From Certhia americana (lineage: Eukaryota > Chordata > Aves > Passeriformes > Certhiidae), in assembly GCA_018697195.1 (NCBI GenBank), contig CM031870.1:11557534-11621533 (forward strand): 64,000 nucleotides of DNA, written 5' to 3'. Shown here in pieces: positions 11,630 through 23,532 of the stretch. The notes under the pieces were generated by a model, which was not told the DNA's origin, made no database searches, and saw nothing but the letters and a program-made list of their open reading frames with translations. The first letter of the stretch is position 1; each line of letters opens with the position of its first letter. A program made the translations under genes and the position numbers.

Positions 11630-13370
11630 CAACAAACCAACATGGAAGTTAGATAAAAAGTAGCTTTTATAGATGTTTTCAAGGGGAAAAAAGAAAAAAA
11701 AAATATCTGGCATAAATATAAAAATAATCAGAAATAGGTGAAGATACTTAAAAGTATGTGTATTACCATTTTGCATTTCCATTGTATTCAATCGAGCTAA
11801 CATGGTTAACTCAATTTAAAACAAGTCTCTGAAAACCAGTAGTAGAAGATATACCAATATTCATAAATAATTATCTGGAACTAATCTCTTTTTTCATGTA
11901 TGAAACTTCTACTTCCTAGAAAACTTTATTGCTCAGTATCACTTCTGACAACCAAACTGCCTCTCTGCAGGAAGTACAATTTTCTCAGTGACCGTGGAAG
12001 AAAAGAGGAATTTTAGATATCTTCTAGAAAGTAACCAGAGCAGAGCAGACACAGAGAGCTGGGTTTCAAACAAGAAAGTCCTTTCCCTCGAACGAGGATT
12101 AGAAATTCGGTAGAATCCAAACTTTTACATTCAAATTGAACCCAAAATTTTTGCATGCTGCTGTAAATGGCAAAGCGCTGGAGCTATTTGGCAGCAATAG
12201 GGAGATTTGCACAGACTCTGCACAAGGTGCATTTCACTTTTAAGAGATAAGTACGTCCCGTGAAGACATTCTGCTGAACGTATTTTTCGTTTCACGTATC
12301 AGTGGTTTTGCTTTGCAGAAATTGTTCCATCATTTTAACTCTAAGCCCCAGAACTGAGCAAGAACAGTGCAGCAGAAGCACAGTTATGATGCAGCAAGAC
12401 TAATCTATTTCCTGAGACACTGTTAGATAAGATTTTGAGATGTGGACAGTTTTTATGAATATCCTGCACTTTGCAGTCAGATGATCATTAAGGAAATGAC
12501 AATACGCACCATGTCACCCTCTGCAAGGTCAGAGGAAATTTGGAAGCTCTTTACATGTTTTTTCACAATCAGCTGGTTTGGCTTTTTAGACCCTAAAAAC
12601 GGCTCAGTGCATGCGACCCAGTTCTCCACTGAAACAGACAAATTCTGGTAACGTAATATATTTATTCTGTCTCAACCAGGAGACTGTGAGCATGCAGCTG
12701 GAACTTCTCGAAGTTCCACAGTCACTCCACACATCTGTGTGGGCACTCCCTCCATTTAATAGCAGACTTGGAGAAAACAAGCAAGGTAAGGACAATATGT
12801 AGGAATCTCCCTTGACCAGTAATAAAGAGAATATGCAATAACTACCCTATCTGCAAGAACCATTCATTTTGACAATTTATGTTCAAATGCGAGCAGGGAC
12901 ACCTGGATTTGAAAAAACGTCTGCACTTGTGAACTCAGCAAAACAAATACCCTTGCTAGATTAAAAACACATATTCACTCACACAAGAAGAAAGGCTGCA
13001 AAAGGAATACTTGACCTGAGAGATTAGCAGTGACTGGAAAATAAAAATCTGTCTAAAGTCTCAACAGAAGCAATAGTAACCCTTTAGGTTATACAAGTGC
13101 ACATCTAAGGCTGCTATTTTTCATAGAGTTAAAATATTTCTTCCCTTCTGTTTGTGTTCAATGATATTTTGATCTAAAAACAAAAGGCTGACAGAGGATC
13201 TCATTCACTGAAGAGACAGGAAAGAAAATAGCAACTGGACTAACCCCACCCCTGAAGTGGCAGCAAGGTGATGGTAGAAGTGCCGGGAGGTACAGACATC
13301 ATTTTAAAGCTTTGCACATCTGTGCTATACCCATTTTTTATCAAAGCACTAAAGACAAAGACTGTGCAAA

Positions 13371-13840
13371 CTCTCCAGACAACCTATTCCAATGCAAAAC
13401 TGTTCTCATGGGGAAAGCTCTTCTTCATAACCATTTATTCCCTTTTTCAGGTATGTGTTGTCTCCTATCCTCCCACCATACACTTCTGGGAAGAGACTTG
13501 CTCCTTCTTGATACCCTCTTTGTGAATAATTAAAAGCAGCTCTTAGCTCACACTGGAACCTTCCCTTCTCCAGGCTGAACAAGTACAGTTCCCTCAGCCT
13601 CTTACCACGTACTCCAGCACATCCTGGAGGCCCTGTGCTGAACATTCTTTCTGGTATTGGAGAGCCACAAACTGGGACAAATATTTTGGATGCAATTTAA
13701 CAAGTGCCTGATAAAGGGACAAAATATCTTCTGTCAATTAACTGGTTATTCTCCTGCTAGTCCAGACCAAGGACAATGTTGACTTCCTCTGCTGCCAGAG
13801 AAAATACACTCATCCAGTAGAAACTCACTGTTGGAAATGC
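13371..13840 (-). mobile_element. CR1 LINE fragment, antisense
   Basis: Read on the minus strand, this is the C-terminal part of a CR1 ORF2. The minus-strand frame at 13406-13645 contains 'LRELYLFSLEKGRF' followed by 'AAFNYSQRGYQEGASLFPE'. This parallels the conserved CR1 pattern of a leucine-rich 'LRELGLFSLEKRR' segment, then a 'LIAAFNYLKGGYQEDGARLF'-type segment. Further along the plus strand, 13660-13810 matches the reverse complement of the preceding ORF2 part (the CACAAACTGGGACA block and the GCTGCCAGAGAAAATACACT block). On the 3' side, 13371-13400 matches the 'accggaacaggttgtctggag' zone. Both ends are missing: there is no 8-bp tail, so this is an internal remnant. It is frameshifted and non-functional. 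The boundaries are approximate. Confidence 0.8.
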
Positions 13841-14379
13841 TCATAGGTGCAGGATCATGGAGATCAGATGTGAGCCCATCCCAGCTGCTCCAGGAGCACC
13901 AGTTCTGAGGGCAGAGTGCTGATGGCTCTCTCTTTGTGGACAAGTAGACTGACAGCATAAGGAGCTTGATCAGTCCTGCTACAACCTTTTGGTTGTGAAC
14001 AAGAAACAGTTCTGCATTACAGAAGTTTCAAAATGGAGTTAGAATGTCAGAAACTAACAGTTCTAGTAATAGGGATGAAAATGTGCCTATTTTTTAAAGA
14101 AAATCCTGACCAAATTATTTTACCTCTATGAATAAAAAAAAAAAAAAAAAAAAAAAAAGAAAAAAAAAGCTCTACAGCCATTCCTCATAGCAGCCACTAT
14201 CTGACATGATCATTTTAACACAACAACTGAGATAAATAGAAGAGGGAAAGGGTAGGACAGATAGTGGGTGGTAGGATATGTATTTTCAAGGTAAAAAGAG
14301 ATAAAGGCATTACAAATATCATCATTTACATGGGGAGTCACATCACCCACCATAAACCCATGATTTAATAGGTTGCTTA
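13841..14379. other. Non-coding DNA with A-rich tract
   Basis: I see no gene. The CR1 similarity fades near 13840 and may extend a little further. An A25 run lies at 14134-14158, followed by one G and a further A9 run. The AATA just before the run looks like a polyadenylation hexamer only because it runs into A. Confidence 0.5.
14134..14168 (+). repeat. Poly(A) tract, A25-G-A9
   Basis: An A25 run at 14134-14158 is followed by GA-type interruption and A to 14168. No processed pseudogene body or target-site duplication is seen upstream, so it is treated as a simple repeat. Confidence 0.9.
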
Positions 14380-15110
14380 AGAGCTAGGAGAGCTCTCCAG
14401 CCTACCCCCAGCCCATTTAGCAATTAGCTTGTCCTAATGAGGAGCTCTGATCCAGAAACGCTCAGCACCTCTGCTTGCGGGTATTGCCACACAATGCAAA
14501 TGAAGCTGTAAAGAGAAATCAACTCATCAATCACAATCACAAGGGGACGCTGGGCAATGCAAAAGGATTAGTGTTTCAGCCCTGCTCAGGTCTTTCCTAG
14601 CACCACTCTGCTTTAATTAAATACCACCTCGAGTGCTTTATTAACAGCAGAAATCTCAGCGTTGAAGGCTGGCATGCTGCAATCTAAGTGCTGGAGATAA
14701 TTAGAAATGAGAAAGAGAAACATGTTCATTAAAAAAGTGTGGGATTCCCCCACCAGAAATGATCTACACCTTGGAATAAAAGCTTGCCTTTCTGTGGATT
14801 TAGAATAATATGTTAAATAGCTTTTATTAAGGTGAAATTTTTTACTTTGAACCACACGCCTGCTATTGTCTTTCTTAAGTAAAGCCAGATTTAGCTGTAT
14901 CCACCAGACCATTGTCAGAATTGAAAAGATTCTTGGCTTATGGTTAGCTGATAAGAGCCTTAATTCCTCTTCTTCTAACATTTGATACACTAATTTAAAT
15001 TTTTTCAGACTTGGCACACTCAAGGGCTTTTTGCCTTACTTCCCTGGATATACATAAGCTAGTCATTACTATTTATGAAGGCGATGAAAGGAAACATTAA
15101 ACAGTCAAAG
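14380..15110. promoter_or_regulatory. Best enhancer-like motif cluster
   Basis: This 700-bp stretch has the densest set of developmental transcription-factor-like motifs in the window. CAATTAGC lies at 14421-14428 with CTAATGAG close by. An exact POU octamer, ATGCAAAT, lies at 14494-14501. TTTAATTAAA lies at 14612-14621, and GATAATTAGAAATG at 14696-14709. Composition is even, there are no simple repeats, and both GC-containing and AT-containing words are mixed, as in conserved non-coding elements of vertebrate gene deserts. A 136-codon minus-strand open frame overlaps (14613-15023), but its translation has no domain. Its openness is compatible with low mutation or with chance. Conservation is inferred, not shown. 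Confidence 0.4.
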
Positions 15111-18100
15111 AAATATAAATCTTAGATTCTAACACAGAGAGTGCAACAGCAGGATTAAAAACAAAACAAAATGAAACAAAAACCTGAAGCAAATACAAAG
15201 ACATTTGCAATTTAAAGCAATACAATATAGTGGAAAAGCAGTTTTCTCTTCCACTTGACTGCCAAGTGACCTGACTCAGGATTTTATGGCTTTTCCTAGG
15301 AACAAGCTGACAATATCAGTAGCATCCAAAAATAAGCAGAGAAATGGCATTATTGTGAGTAAAAGCGAGAAGGAGACAGAACTTCTGATTTGAGCGATAA
15401 ACTAAATGTTCTCCTAATTTTTAGTGTCAAAACATGGAAATAGAAAATTGTTTGGGGCCAGTACCTTATTACATAAATTTACTTTTAAGGAAAAGACTTC
15501 AATAAGGCCTATACATGACTTACATCCCACTCAGCTAATTAGGAGGAGGCTTTCTTGTTCAGCTTTGTGTATCACACTTATTTTTAATGTCTGAATTAGG
15601 TGATTTCCAAATACAAATAACACCTCATATATTATCAATCAAAAAACCCTATAAAACCTTTTTAAATAACTCATACATCTTTGTTTGAATAGTGTCCAGA
15701 GAGATCAACTTAAACTTAGCCAGATTTTTCAGCTATCAGAAAAATTGGAAATGGAAATACTTTTAACTCCAAGGGAAACAGAAGGCTTTAAATAGTTATT
15801 TATTTCAACATATGGAAATGAATCACTGACTGACGAAGAATCAAACAGCAAACTCTATCATTATTAATTTTGACTAAGAAAAATTATAAGAAAAATATGA
15901 CACATAAAAGAATCCAGCTCCTAAACTAAAGTCTGGTTTAGTTTAAATTGTGACAGAACAAGGAAGGTTTTTTAAAAAAATTGTTTGAGCTATAATGTTA
16001 GATTCTGGTTTAGGTTGTTCAAAATAAAAATAGAAAAACATAGGAAAAAAAAAAAAAAGACATAATTTTTGTAGAAAATAGTGATTTGTGACAACATGTA
16101 CATTTTTACATTCATCTAACACCTTAAAGTCCCTACAATTATAAATTCCCTTGCAAAGAGTTCTCTCACAATGAGCATGCACAGAGGAGTTCCTGGAGCT
16201 CCCTCTGAACCAAAGGTGCTCCCCAAACAGGAGACAAAAAGCATTTACAAAGGGAACAATTTATAAGAGACTTTATGAGAAGGCTGCAAAGGAATCCCCA
16301 GTGCAGGGAGCAGGGAAAGAGTGGAGGAGCTGCATGGGTGTCCCTGGGACTGGCCAACAGAGCAGAGCTCACTTTTCTAATCTCGAAAGCAAATTAAAGC
16401 TGTATTAAACTGGAAATCAAGTGACAATCAGCACAACAACTCTGCTGCTCCTTTGAAAAGTGTCCTCACCAGCAATGGAATGACAACTGATGCTTTGGAA
16501 AAGTATGAAGAGCAAATGAATCTTACCCTGGTCTTATCATTGCAGTTTTCTTCAGTCAAGAATGGAGAGGTTTGCCAGCTAAATCTGTGTCAGTTTTCTG
16601 ACTTAAATATAATATAGCTTAAGTGCATTAAACTAGTTTATTCTGGCATCTCAGGCAGCTGGCAACTTTTCTAAAGCTGCAGCAAAACTTTGTCGTTTTT
16701 GCTTAATTTTTTTCTTCTTCTATCAGCTTATATAACAATATATTTTAAAGGTACCCCTACATTATCCTCAGCTGGTGGGCAGAATTGTGCTGTCTTTAGA
16801 ATAGTTTTTAGGAGTCTATTTCTTAAAAAGAAAAAGAAGCTGCTTAGGCGTTCCATGATTTTTGTGCAGAACATTCCCTATGTGGGAGTGCCTCATCTGC
16901 ATAGTGGCATGTGGGTAGGATTGTGACAATCGAAGAGATATGTGGGAAATCTCTTTTAAATGTAAAAAGACCTCACCCAGCTTTCACTAACTTAAGTAAA
17001 CATAATTTCCAAGGGAGGAATGAATGCATAAACTATCATGAGGCAAAAATGGGCTTTGAGCACTGCAATTTCTGTTGTGTACTAAAATACAGCCAAGAAA
17101 AATTTCTTATTCTGTCCTAGGTCTAACACAGCAAAAAATCAGTGAGAAATGGAATTTTGATCAATGTTAAAAATTTGCATGTGATTTTTCCAGCTAATGA
17201 CATGCAGAACAAGTTATAGCTGATTTCTGTCACTGACATTCTGTCAATGTAATAATAGATCCCTCTTTTGACGTAACTTGACTGCCATTAGCATTCTAAA
17301 TATAGTGAACTGTTTTGTTAATATCTCCTCAGAAAACTGAACTAAAAATGTAAAACAGAAGGCAACCTGGGCCAGTTTCTTGTGCTAATGCACTGCTCTC
17401 TAGAAATGTGTAAATCCAACTCCTTACCACCCTGGTAGAGTAAATTTCCAGTTTGAACCAAACTGAGATTACTAGCCTGCAAAAAAATTCTTCTGCAGAA
17501 GCCAATGTGAAAGCTTGGTTTTCTCAAACAAGAGACATTTTGAAGCAGTCCATGGAGCCATCCTGTTCCATGAAAACTGAGCTGAGCAGCCTGACATGCT
17601 CTTGGCTGGGAAATGAGGCACTACCACCGCTCCTGAAAAATTGGCCAAGACTTTGTATGATGTAATCACCCAGCAAATGCACTGATTCTAGGGAGGTTCT
17701 TGCAGGTTTCATGACTTCCCAGTTCATCACTCTGCTGTGGTGTATTTGACGAGGAGATGTTGGACAGGGACAGGACTGGGACTGTGCCAGCCCTGCCATG
17801 GCACCCTGGGCACAGCAGAGCAGCACCAGCTACTGCCAACTCTGCTGCTCCACATCCCTTGCATCCTTTATGTGTTGGGACAGCACAAACCACCTGGGCT
17901 TCAGCTCCTCTGGGAAACAAACACACTGAATCAGCACCCCTGGGTCCCTTAATCTTAAATTTAGCAAACCATTCCTACTACCAAAGCAACTACCATTTAC
18001 TCCCTGTCAATTTTTTCATTAACAATGGGAATTTGTGTATTTCTTCTATTTCCTTTGTGGTGTTGTCCTAACTCGGAAAATAAAAACTTGCACAATTTTG

Positions 18101-18622
18101 AAATAATTTCATTAAAATTAACACTTTAACATAAATTCTGAAGCTCCTTTCCTACAAGCATAAACCTGAGCTTTCAAATAATCCTAAACAATATCTATTG
18201 TAAAGCTTCTATATTTTGTAATTCAGATACAGGTTACACCACCCTAAAATACAGAAATGTTTCTGTCTCCTAATTATTATGTGCCAAAGTAATGTTTATG
18301 GGTCAGTTCATTCACAATAAAGTGACGATAAAGTAAACTATAACCTAAACCAGTGTGTTCTCTGTTACTAGACAGTTCCTTACATTTTCATACATATTTG
18401 GTACGTCATTATTGCATCAAACATGAAGCCCTTCAATACAACGTTCAATAAATGAATGTAAACCGATTGTTATTTAAAGATACCAAGTTCTAAAAATAAC
18501 ATATAATAGAAAAAGCAGGGGAATTAAATATGCTGTAAACAACTGGTGATCTGGACTATCCAAAATGACCAACCTATTCTATTTCTTATTATTACTATCT
18601 TGCAGCCAAGAGGTAAAAAAAG

Positions 18623-18674
18623 AAAAAAAAAAAAAAAAACCTTCCAAAACAATCCCCCCCCCCCCAAAAAAAAA
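18623..18674 (+). repeat. A17 and C12-A9 homopolymer cluster
   Basis: An A17 run at 18623-18639 is followed, 14 bases on, by a C12 run at 18654-18665 that abuts A9 at 18666-18674. The C run is an expected site of length error in sequencing and in replication. Confidence 0.9.
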
Positions 18675-20296
18675 TGCCCTCAAACTCAAACAACCTTCCT
18701 AGAAAGATTAAAAAAAACTCTCAAAGCTGTGTTCAGATGGCATTTTCCAGATTAACCTGGAGGTGCTGATGATCTCTTAGGTGTTTTTTTTCTCTCTGCT
18801 GAAGAATGCCAGCATCAGTTCAAGCCCAGTAAACCCTGCCATCTTTTAAGTGCCAAGACAACTCATAAGATTCGGTGAAAAAAAAAGAAACAACAAAAAA
18901 TCCCCAACCAACCAAAAGGTCAAGAATGCTTCAAATTTCCCTTAGACTCAGCCTTTGCCTTTGTGCAGATGAACACACACACCTCTCCCTCTGCCAGGCC
19001 TGCTGTAAACACAGACACTGCACTTCAGCCAACCTAGATGTTTATAGACTGAGCTTGAGCTGCCTGTTCTGATCATTTCATTTTATGCCATTCCATGGCC
19101 ATTAACATCCAGGATTGGCAGAAAAGCCATTTAATTGTCCAGTCAAATAATGGATTTCAACTTACTGTTACATCAGTGGCATTCAAAATTCCTACTGCCT
19201 AGTCCATACAACAGAAAATTAAAAATAAAAAGATGCTCACTTCACAAACACAAGATATGTTGTTTCAAGTGATCAAGCAGCACCAAGTGATTCATATCAA
19301 TGGCATACAAAAGACATGTGAAAAAAACAAAAGGGCGCCTCTATGGAGTTTAAATCTAAAATAGGTTTGGACAAAATAAAACCTGAGTCTGGAAGAGGCA
19401 CTGCATGTATCTGCTACAGCTGCTCAAAAATGCAGATGTCTGAATTTTGTAGCAGATTAAACAACATGACTGTGGTGTATTATTAAAAATCAAACCCACC
19501 TGCCTTTTTATGCAGAAGGAACATGAAAGGCTCCATCTCAAAGGCAGTCCCTACACAGTAACCCTGACCCAGTGCTGCAGTTTGGCTGCCAAACTGCCTT
19601 TATGTACCCACAGCAGGACAGAGGGGTGTCAGGAAACAGAACTGTACTAGATCTAAGAGAAAGGGTTCACCTACTTGCTTATTATAAATTCTTTACTGGG
19701 AATTTGGTCTCTTTTTGTTCAGAGACTTGAAATTCTGCCTTTAAAACACCTGCTGTAAGAACATTCACCTCAATAATGACTCAGTTGACATTTCTTACAC
19801 ATTTGCCCTCAAGAGCATTACAAATGTTGTGAGAAACAGCAATGAGGGAAAGCCTGGTGTTCCCAGCTCAAATACTTCTGTGCTTATTTGGCACAAGTCT
19901 ACACTATACAATACAGAAAGAAACAATGCCTCAGAAAGCAAATAAAGAGGGAGTTATTGCTAAAAACTAATCTAAAGCTATGTGTAAATTAGCTGAAAAT
20001 AAAAAACATTACAAATGACACAGATGATTCTAAACATGTAACGTGTCTGAGAGAAAAATCAGTTCTCACAAACGGATTCACATAACTCCAGATAAAATGG
20101 GAACTGTGAAGATACTGAATGGGGGTTCCACAAGAGCTTCTCTTCCTGGATGAAGGAATGTAGCACTTGATTAAAGGGTCCCAAGTGAAGATCCTCACTT
20201 TCTGCTATCAAAGAGATGCAAGGGCAAGAACCACAGATAACCAGAATAGCCTCTATATAACCAAATCCTCCAAACCTAAAACCAGTATCTGTGAAC

Positions 20297-20314
20297 AAAA
20301 AAAAAAAAAAAAAA
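20297..20314 (+). repeat. Poly(A) homopolymer, 18 bp
   Basis: An A18 run is followed by CAAACAAACAACAAAACC, an A-rich degenerate tail-like sequence. No retrocopy body is recognised upstream. Confidence 0.93.
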
Positions 20315-22397
20315 CAAACAAACAACAAAACCACACACTATTTCTCGAGGAAACAACAAATTCCGCAGGGAGATAGTATGACACACCATTGCTTGTCTTA
20401 GTCAACACAGTGACTTTAAATTTAAATACAAAACTTTTCCCCAAAAGTTTGGGGATTTTTATAAATTTTAATTTTTTTAAAGTCCCTTTTGGGACTATGA
20501 AGAGATAATAAGACAAAGGAAATTTCGAAAAGTTACTCATTCTTGATCTCTCTTTCAGGTATGCACATTCTCCTGAAAAACAATGTCAGGCAGGAACAGG
20601 GAAAATCAAGGAAACCTGAACTTCTACTTTAATCTTCTTAGAAAAATATAACTGCATCAATCCCAACACAACAACACTAATTTAAACCTATTTCTTAATG
20701 AATTGTTTTTTGCAGTGCCTGTGTTTCATAAACAAGTACTAATGACCTATGATACTTTATCTACATTTTCTAAGTTCCTTTTTTCTAATGGCATGATTTT
20801 TAAGGATAGTCGGCTTAACTCTACCAGAGTAAATTATTTTAGCCCTGTGAACCCACTCAAAAAATTACAATAAAAGAATAGATCTAAGAATTTTTTTTTT
20901 AAATTAACAAGTACTAATATTTTATGTGTTTCCAGCACTATATTCTTTTGCTAGTAATGAGTTCTCTAATTAAGAGAACCCCTTTTTGTGTGACAGATTA
21001 TGGCTGTCTGCCACACACATTTAAATGTGAACAGAAAGATCCTCAGCTGGTCAGCACTCTCAAAAATGCTACTTGCAATGTGGCTCAATATTTTCATATT
21101 GCCAGAATATAGGCTTGACATTTTTAATTCAGGACAATTAAACTATTTTGTTAACAGCCCACATAACAGATAAGTGATAGTAAACAAAAGCAAAAGGGAA
21201 GAAAGACACAGCAACAAATAAATTCACACTGTTTCATTACTTCTTTTCAGAAACCTTTTATGGTCTGGTCCATTTAGCACCTGCTAAGTCTAAACTCCTC
21301 TTAAAAACTCTCAGCAACTGAGGTATAGATTCACTTGCAGTTCTGATCCCTTGTTGGTGTAAGCACGGTTTGGAAAAGAAAAGTCATCCTTCAGGTCCTG
21401 CTCAAATCCACATGCACAAAAAATGGTATGGCTTGGTCTCAAGGAGAAGCCAGAAGAATTAAAACAAGCCCCTGAAAACTTGCCTTGTATGTAACTGCTG
21501 CCATCTTAATAAGGTGAGAGCAGCTTTTAAATCCCAGGCAGCTTCAGAAGCTGCAGCCCAGTCCCTGCCATATGGAGACAGCCTGGAATCTGTCAAGTTC
21601 ACTTAGTGAATTTTATCTTTGGGGAATCAGTCAGGCAAGCTACATCAGAATAAACAGGATGCTGTTGAGATCTGGAGGCTAATGCTGGTACAGGCTGGAC
21701 TACTGAACCAAAAAAAATCAGTTTTAAGTAAACATGTGGTACCTGGAAAAATTAACAATAATTAAAGCTGTATAGGCACAAAAATAACTATGTGGGATTT
21801 TTACTGATGAAAGATGCTCTTCTCCCTTTGCCTACAAGAAACAGTCAGACTACATTTCTTTCCATTGTCCGTACTATAGTAAGGTATAATGACAACATTT
21901 AATGCCTTATATCAGCTTTAAGTATCAATAATTCAAAATATCCCATTGAAACATTGTGCCTAATTAGACACCCTTCTTTTTAAGTGTTCAAGGAAACATA
22001 ACACAGTGAACATGATGTTCACACAATCTCCCTGCAAGCCCAAACTTCTGCTTCGTGCTTCGATAGGAGATGAAAATCTGGGATCTCCAAACCTATCAAA
22101 TTCTGTTCTGATGGATGGGGATAAGATAGACTTTGTTGTGCTCTGGGTAAAAGCCAGAATGTTAAATGTAATCTTCTGCACATGCTTTCACTGGTATTCA
22201 GCATAAAAATAAGCCTTATCCATTTTTATTAGTTGATCTGAGCCAGAACCAATTCTTTTGATGTCACCTAGCTTATAAAATGCAGCACTATAGGCAAGGG
22301 AGGTTTTAAAATGCTTCATAGACTTTATCCATTATATTAATGGGTTTCAGATTACAATCTGTGGAGCACTTTCTGGTGCTGATCCACAGGCAGCTGA

Positions 22398-22453
22398 CCA
22401 ATCACCTGGAGTTGGCTTCTCTCCTTGTTCCCCCCTGTTTGTTCCCTATAAAG
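22398..22453 (+). promoter_or_regulatory. Isolated CCAAT-TATA pair
   Basis: CCAAT lies at 22398-22402 and TATAAAG at 22447-22453, about 45 bp apart, inside a locally GC- and pyrimidine-richer segment (22370-22460). This is the spacing of a classical vertebrate or LTR core promoter. A start site would fall about 30 bp downstream, near 22480. No coding sequence or recognisable LTR follows, so this may be a chance match or a relic of an inserted element. Confidence 0.25.
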
Positions 22454-23422
22454 ACAGAGCTGAAAAGGGGCAAACAAAAAAAAGACATAATGCTATTTTT
22501 AATGCTATTTTTCTAGATAAACACTTGTAGTCATTGCCACATGACCATCCTGAGAGGAAAGGACTGGGCAGTTAGGAAAGGCACACAGCTTGCTGGCACT
22601 GTGGACTGTACCAGATGGGAGAGGGGTGAGGAGGAGATCAAAAGAAACTGTCATTTTACTATAAGATTAATGATTAAACTTTAAATTGAATTGCTAAAAC
22701 AGCTCATTTTTCAGCATTCTCCTGGTTTTCAGGCAACAAGCTGAATTTTACTGCATCCCCCAGCAGGATGAACTTTCCCTGCCCTGATATTTTTCAGAAT
22801 TATTTTCTATTTAATAATGTACTGAGAAAACCTCTTTAGAAATGCTATCTTGCACTGGAAAAAAACCCACTTCTTTGAATACTTTAAGTGTCACTTAGGA
22901 TTCACCCAGGGAATTCAAGTTACCTCTTTACATAAAGTAAGCAAAGAAAGCTACACTAACCTAGGCTAGGAAAGGCTTCTGGGAATCTAATGAGTGAACA
23001 TAATCAACAGGATATCTGTATTTACCAATTTATTTTTATTTAAAAATAAAAGTGTTTCTATGCTAATTGCCTTTCATTTAAATTGTTTCTTATTTTCATA
23101 TATGCATTTTTCTATGTATTTTAGCTGTCTTTCCCTGGCCCTATCAGTTCACCTTTGATGGAGAAATACAGCCACCATATGAGATTTTAGAAGTTGTGCA
23201 GTCACACCAGTCAGCCAACCCTAACAGAATATTCCTTAACAGTGAACAGATTCAACAGCTGAAATAATTTAAGCTATCACTAATAGCTGTTATTAAATCA
23301 CATAAAATATTGGGGAGTGCCTGCCTGAGCAGATTATAAATAGTACATGGCAGGAGAGGGGTTCATTTAGAGCAGCACTGGAACAAGGCATTAACTGGTC
23401 CCAGTTCCATGACAGGCGGCTG
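22454..23422. other. Non-coding DNA, nothing recognised
   Basis: I see no gene. A short direct repeat of a 12-base word (TAATGCTATTTT) occurs twice in tandem near 22488-22512. Confidence 0.5.
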
Positions 23423-23532
23423 GGGAACAGCCAGATCCCTGCTCCACTGGCACCTTTCACACCTGGGAACAGCCANNNNNNNNNNAGCCAGATCCCTGCT
23501 CCACTGGCACCTTTCACACCTGGGAACAGCCA
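23423..23532. repeat. 42-bp minisatellite interrupted by assembly gap
   Basis: A 42-bp unit beginning GGGAACAGCCAGATCCCTGC starts at 23423 and again at 23465, where it is cut after 11 bases by ten N (23476-23485). The sequence after the gap resumes within the unit with AGCCAGATCC and runs to the start of a further copy at 23522-23532. The 47 bases before the gap (23429-23475) and the 47 bases after it (23486-23532) are identical. Because 42 is a multiple of three, the minus strand stays open through the repeat and reads the same 14-residue peptide twice, but I do not regard it as coding. The true copy number is unknown because the gap lies inside the array. Confidence 0.9.
23476..23485. other. 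Assembly gap, 10 N
   Basis: Ten N lie within the 42-bp tandem repeat. The left flank ends in AGCCA and the right flank begins with AGCCA, so the two contig ends may overlap by five bases rather than being separated by ten. Confidence 0.99.

Larger units (their letters stand above)
8951..13370. other. AT-rich non-coding DNA
   Basis: This long AT-rich stretch has no supported gene. It holds the inverted-repeat pair at 10635-10674 and the A run at 11612-11629, listed separately. A C run of nine lies near 9935-9943 inside a pyrimidine-rich patch (9890-10015). Open frames are all under 95 codons and show no domain. Confidence 0.55.
15111..22390. other. AT-rich non-coding DNA
   Basis: No gene or recognisable transposon is seen over about 7 kb. 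Simple tracts are an A14 run at 16045-16058, A17 at 18623-18639, C12-A9 at 18654-18674 and A18 at 20297-20314. GC-richer patches at 17720-17950 and 21500-21600 give overlapping open frames on both strands of up to 104 codons, without domains. A hairpin with 8-bp arms and a 1-base loop (GCAGCTTC/GAAGCTGC) lies at 21538-21554. Confidence 0.55.

Noticed and set aside
13371..13645. Minus-strand frame with a leucine-rich segment as a cellular gene
   Set aside because: The residues match the CR1 ORF2 C-terminal pattern, so it is a transposon remnant.
14094..14168. AATAAA next to poly(A) as a processed pseudogene end
   Set aside because: The hexamer merges with the A run and no gene-like body or target duplication lies upstream.
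14613..15023. 136-codon minus-strand open frame
   Set aside because: It overlaps the strongest enhancer-like cluster and shows no domain; conserved non-coding DNA explains it equally well.
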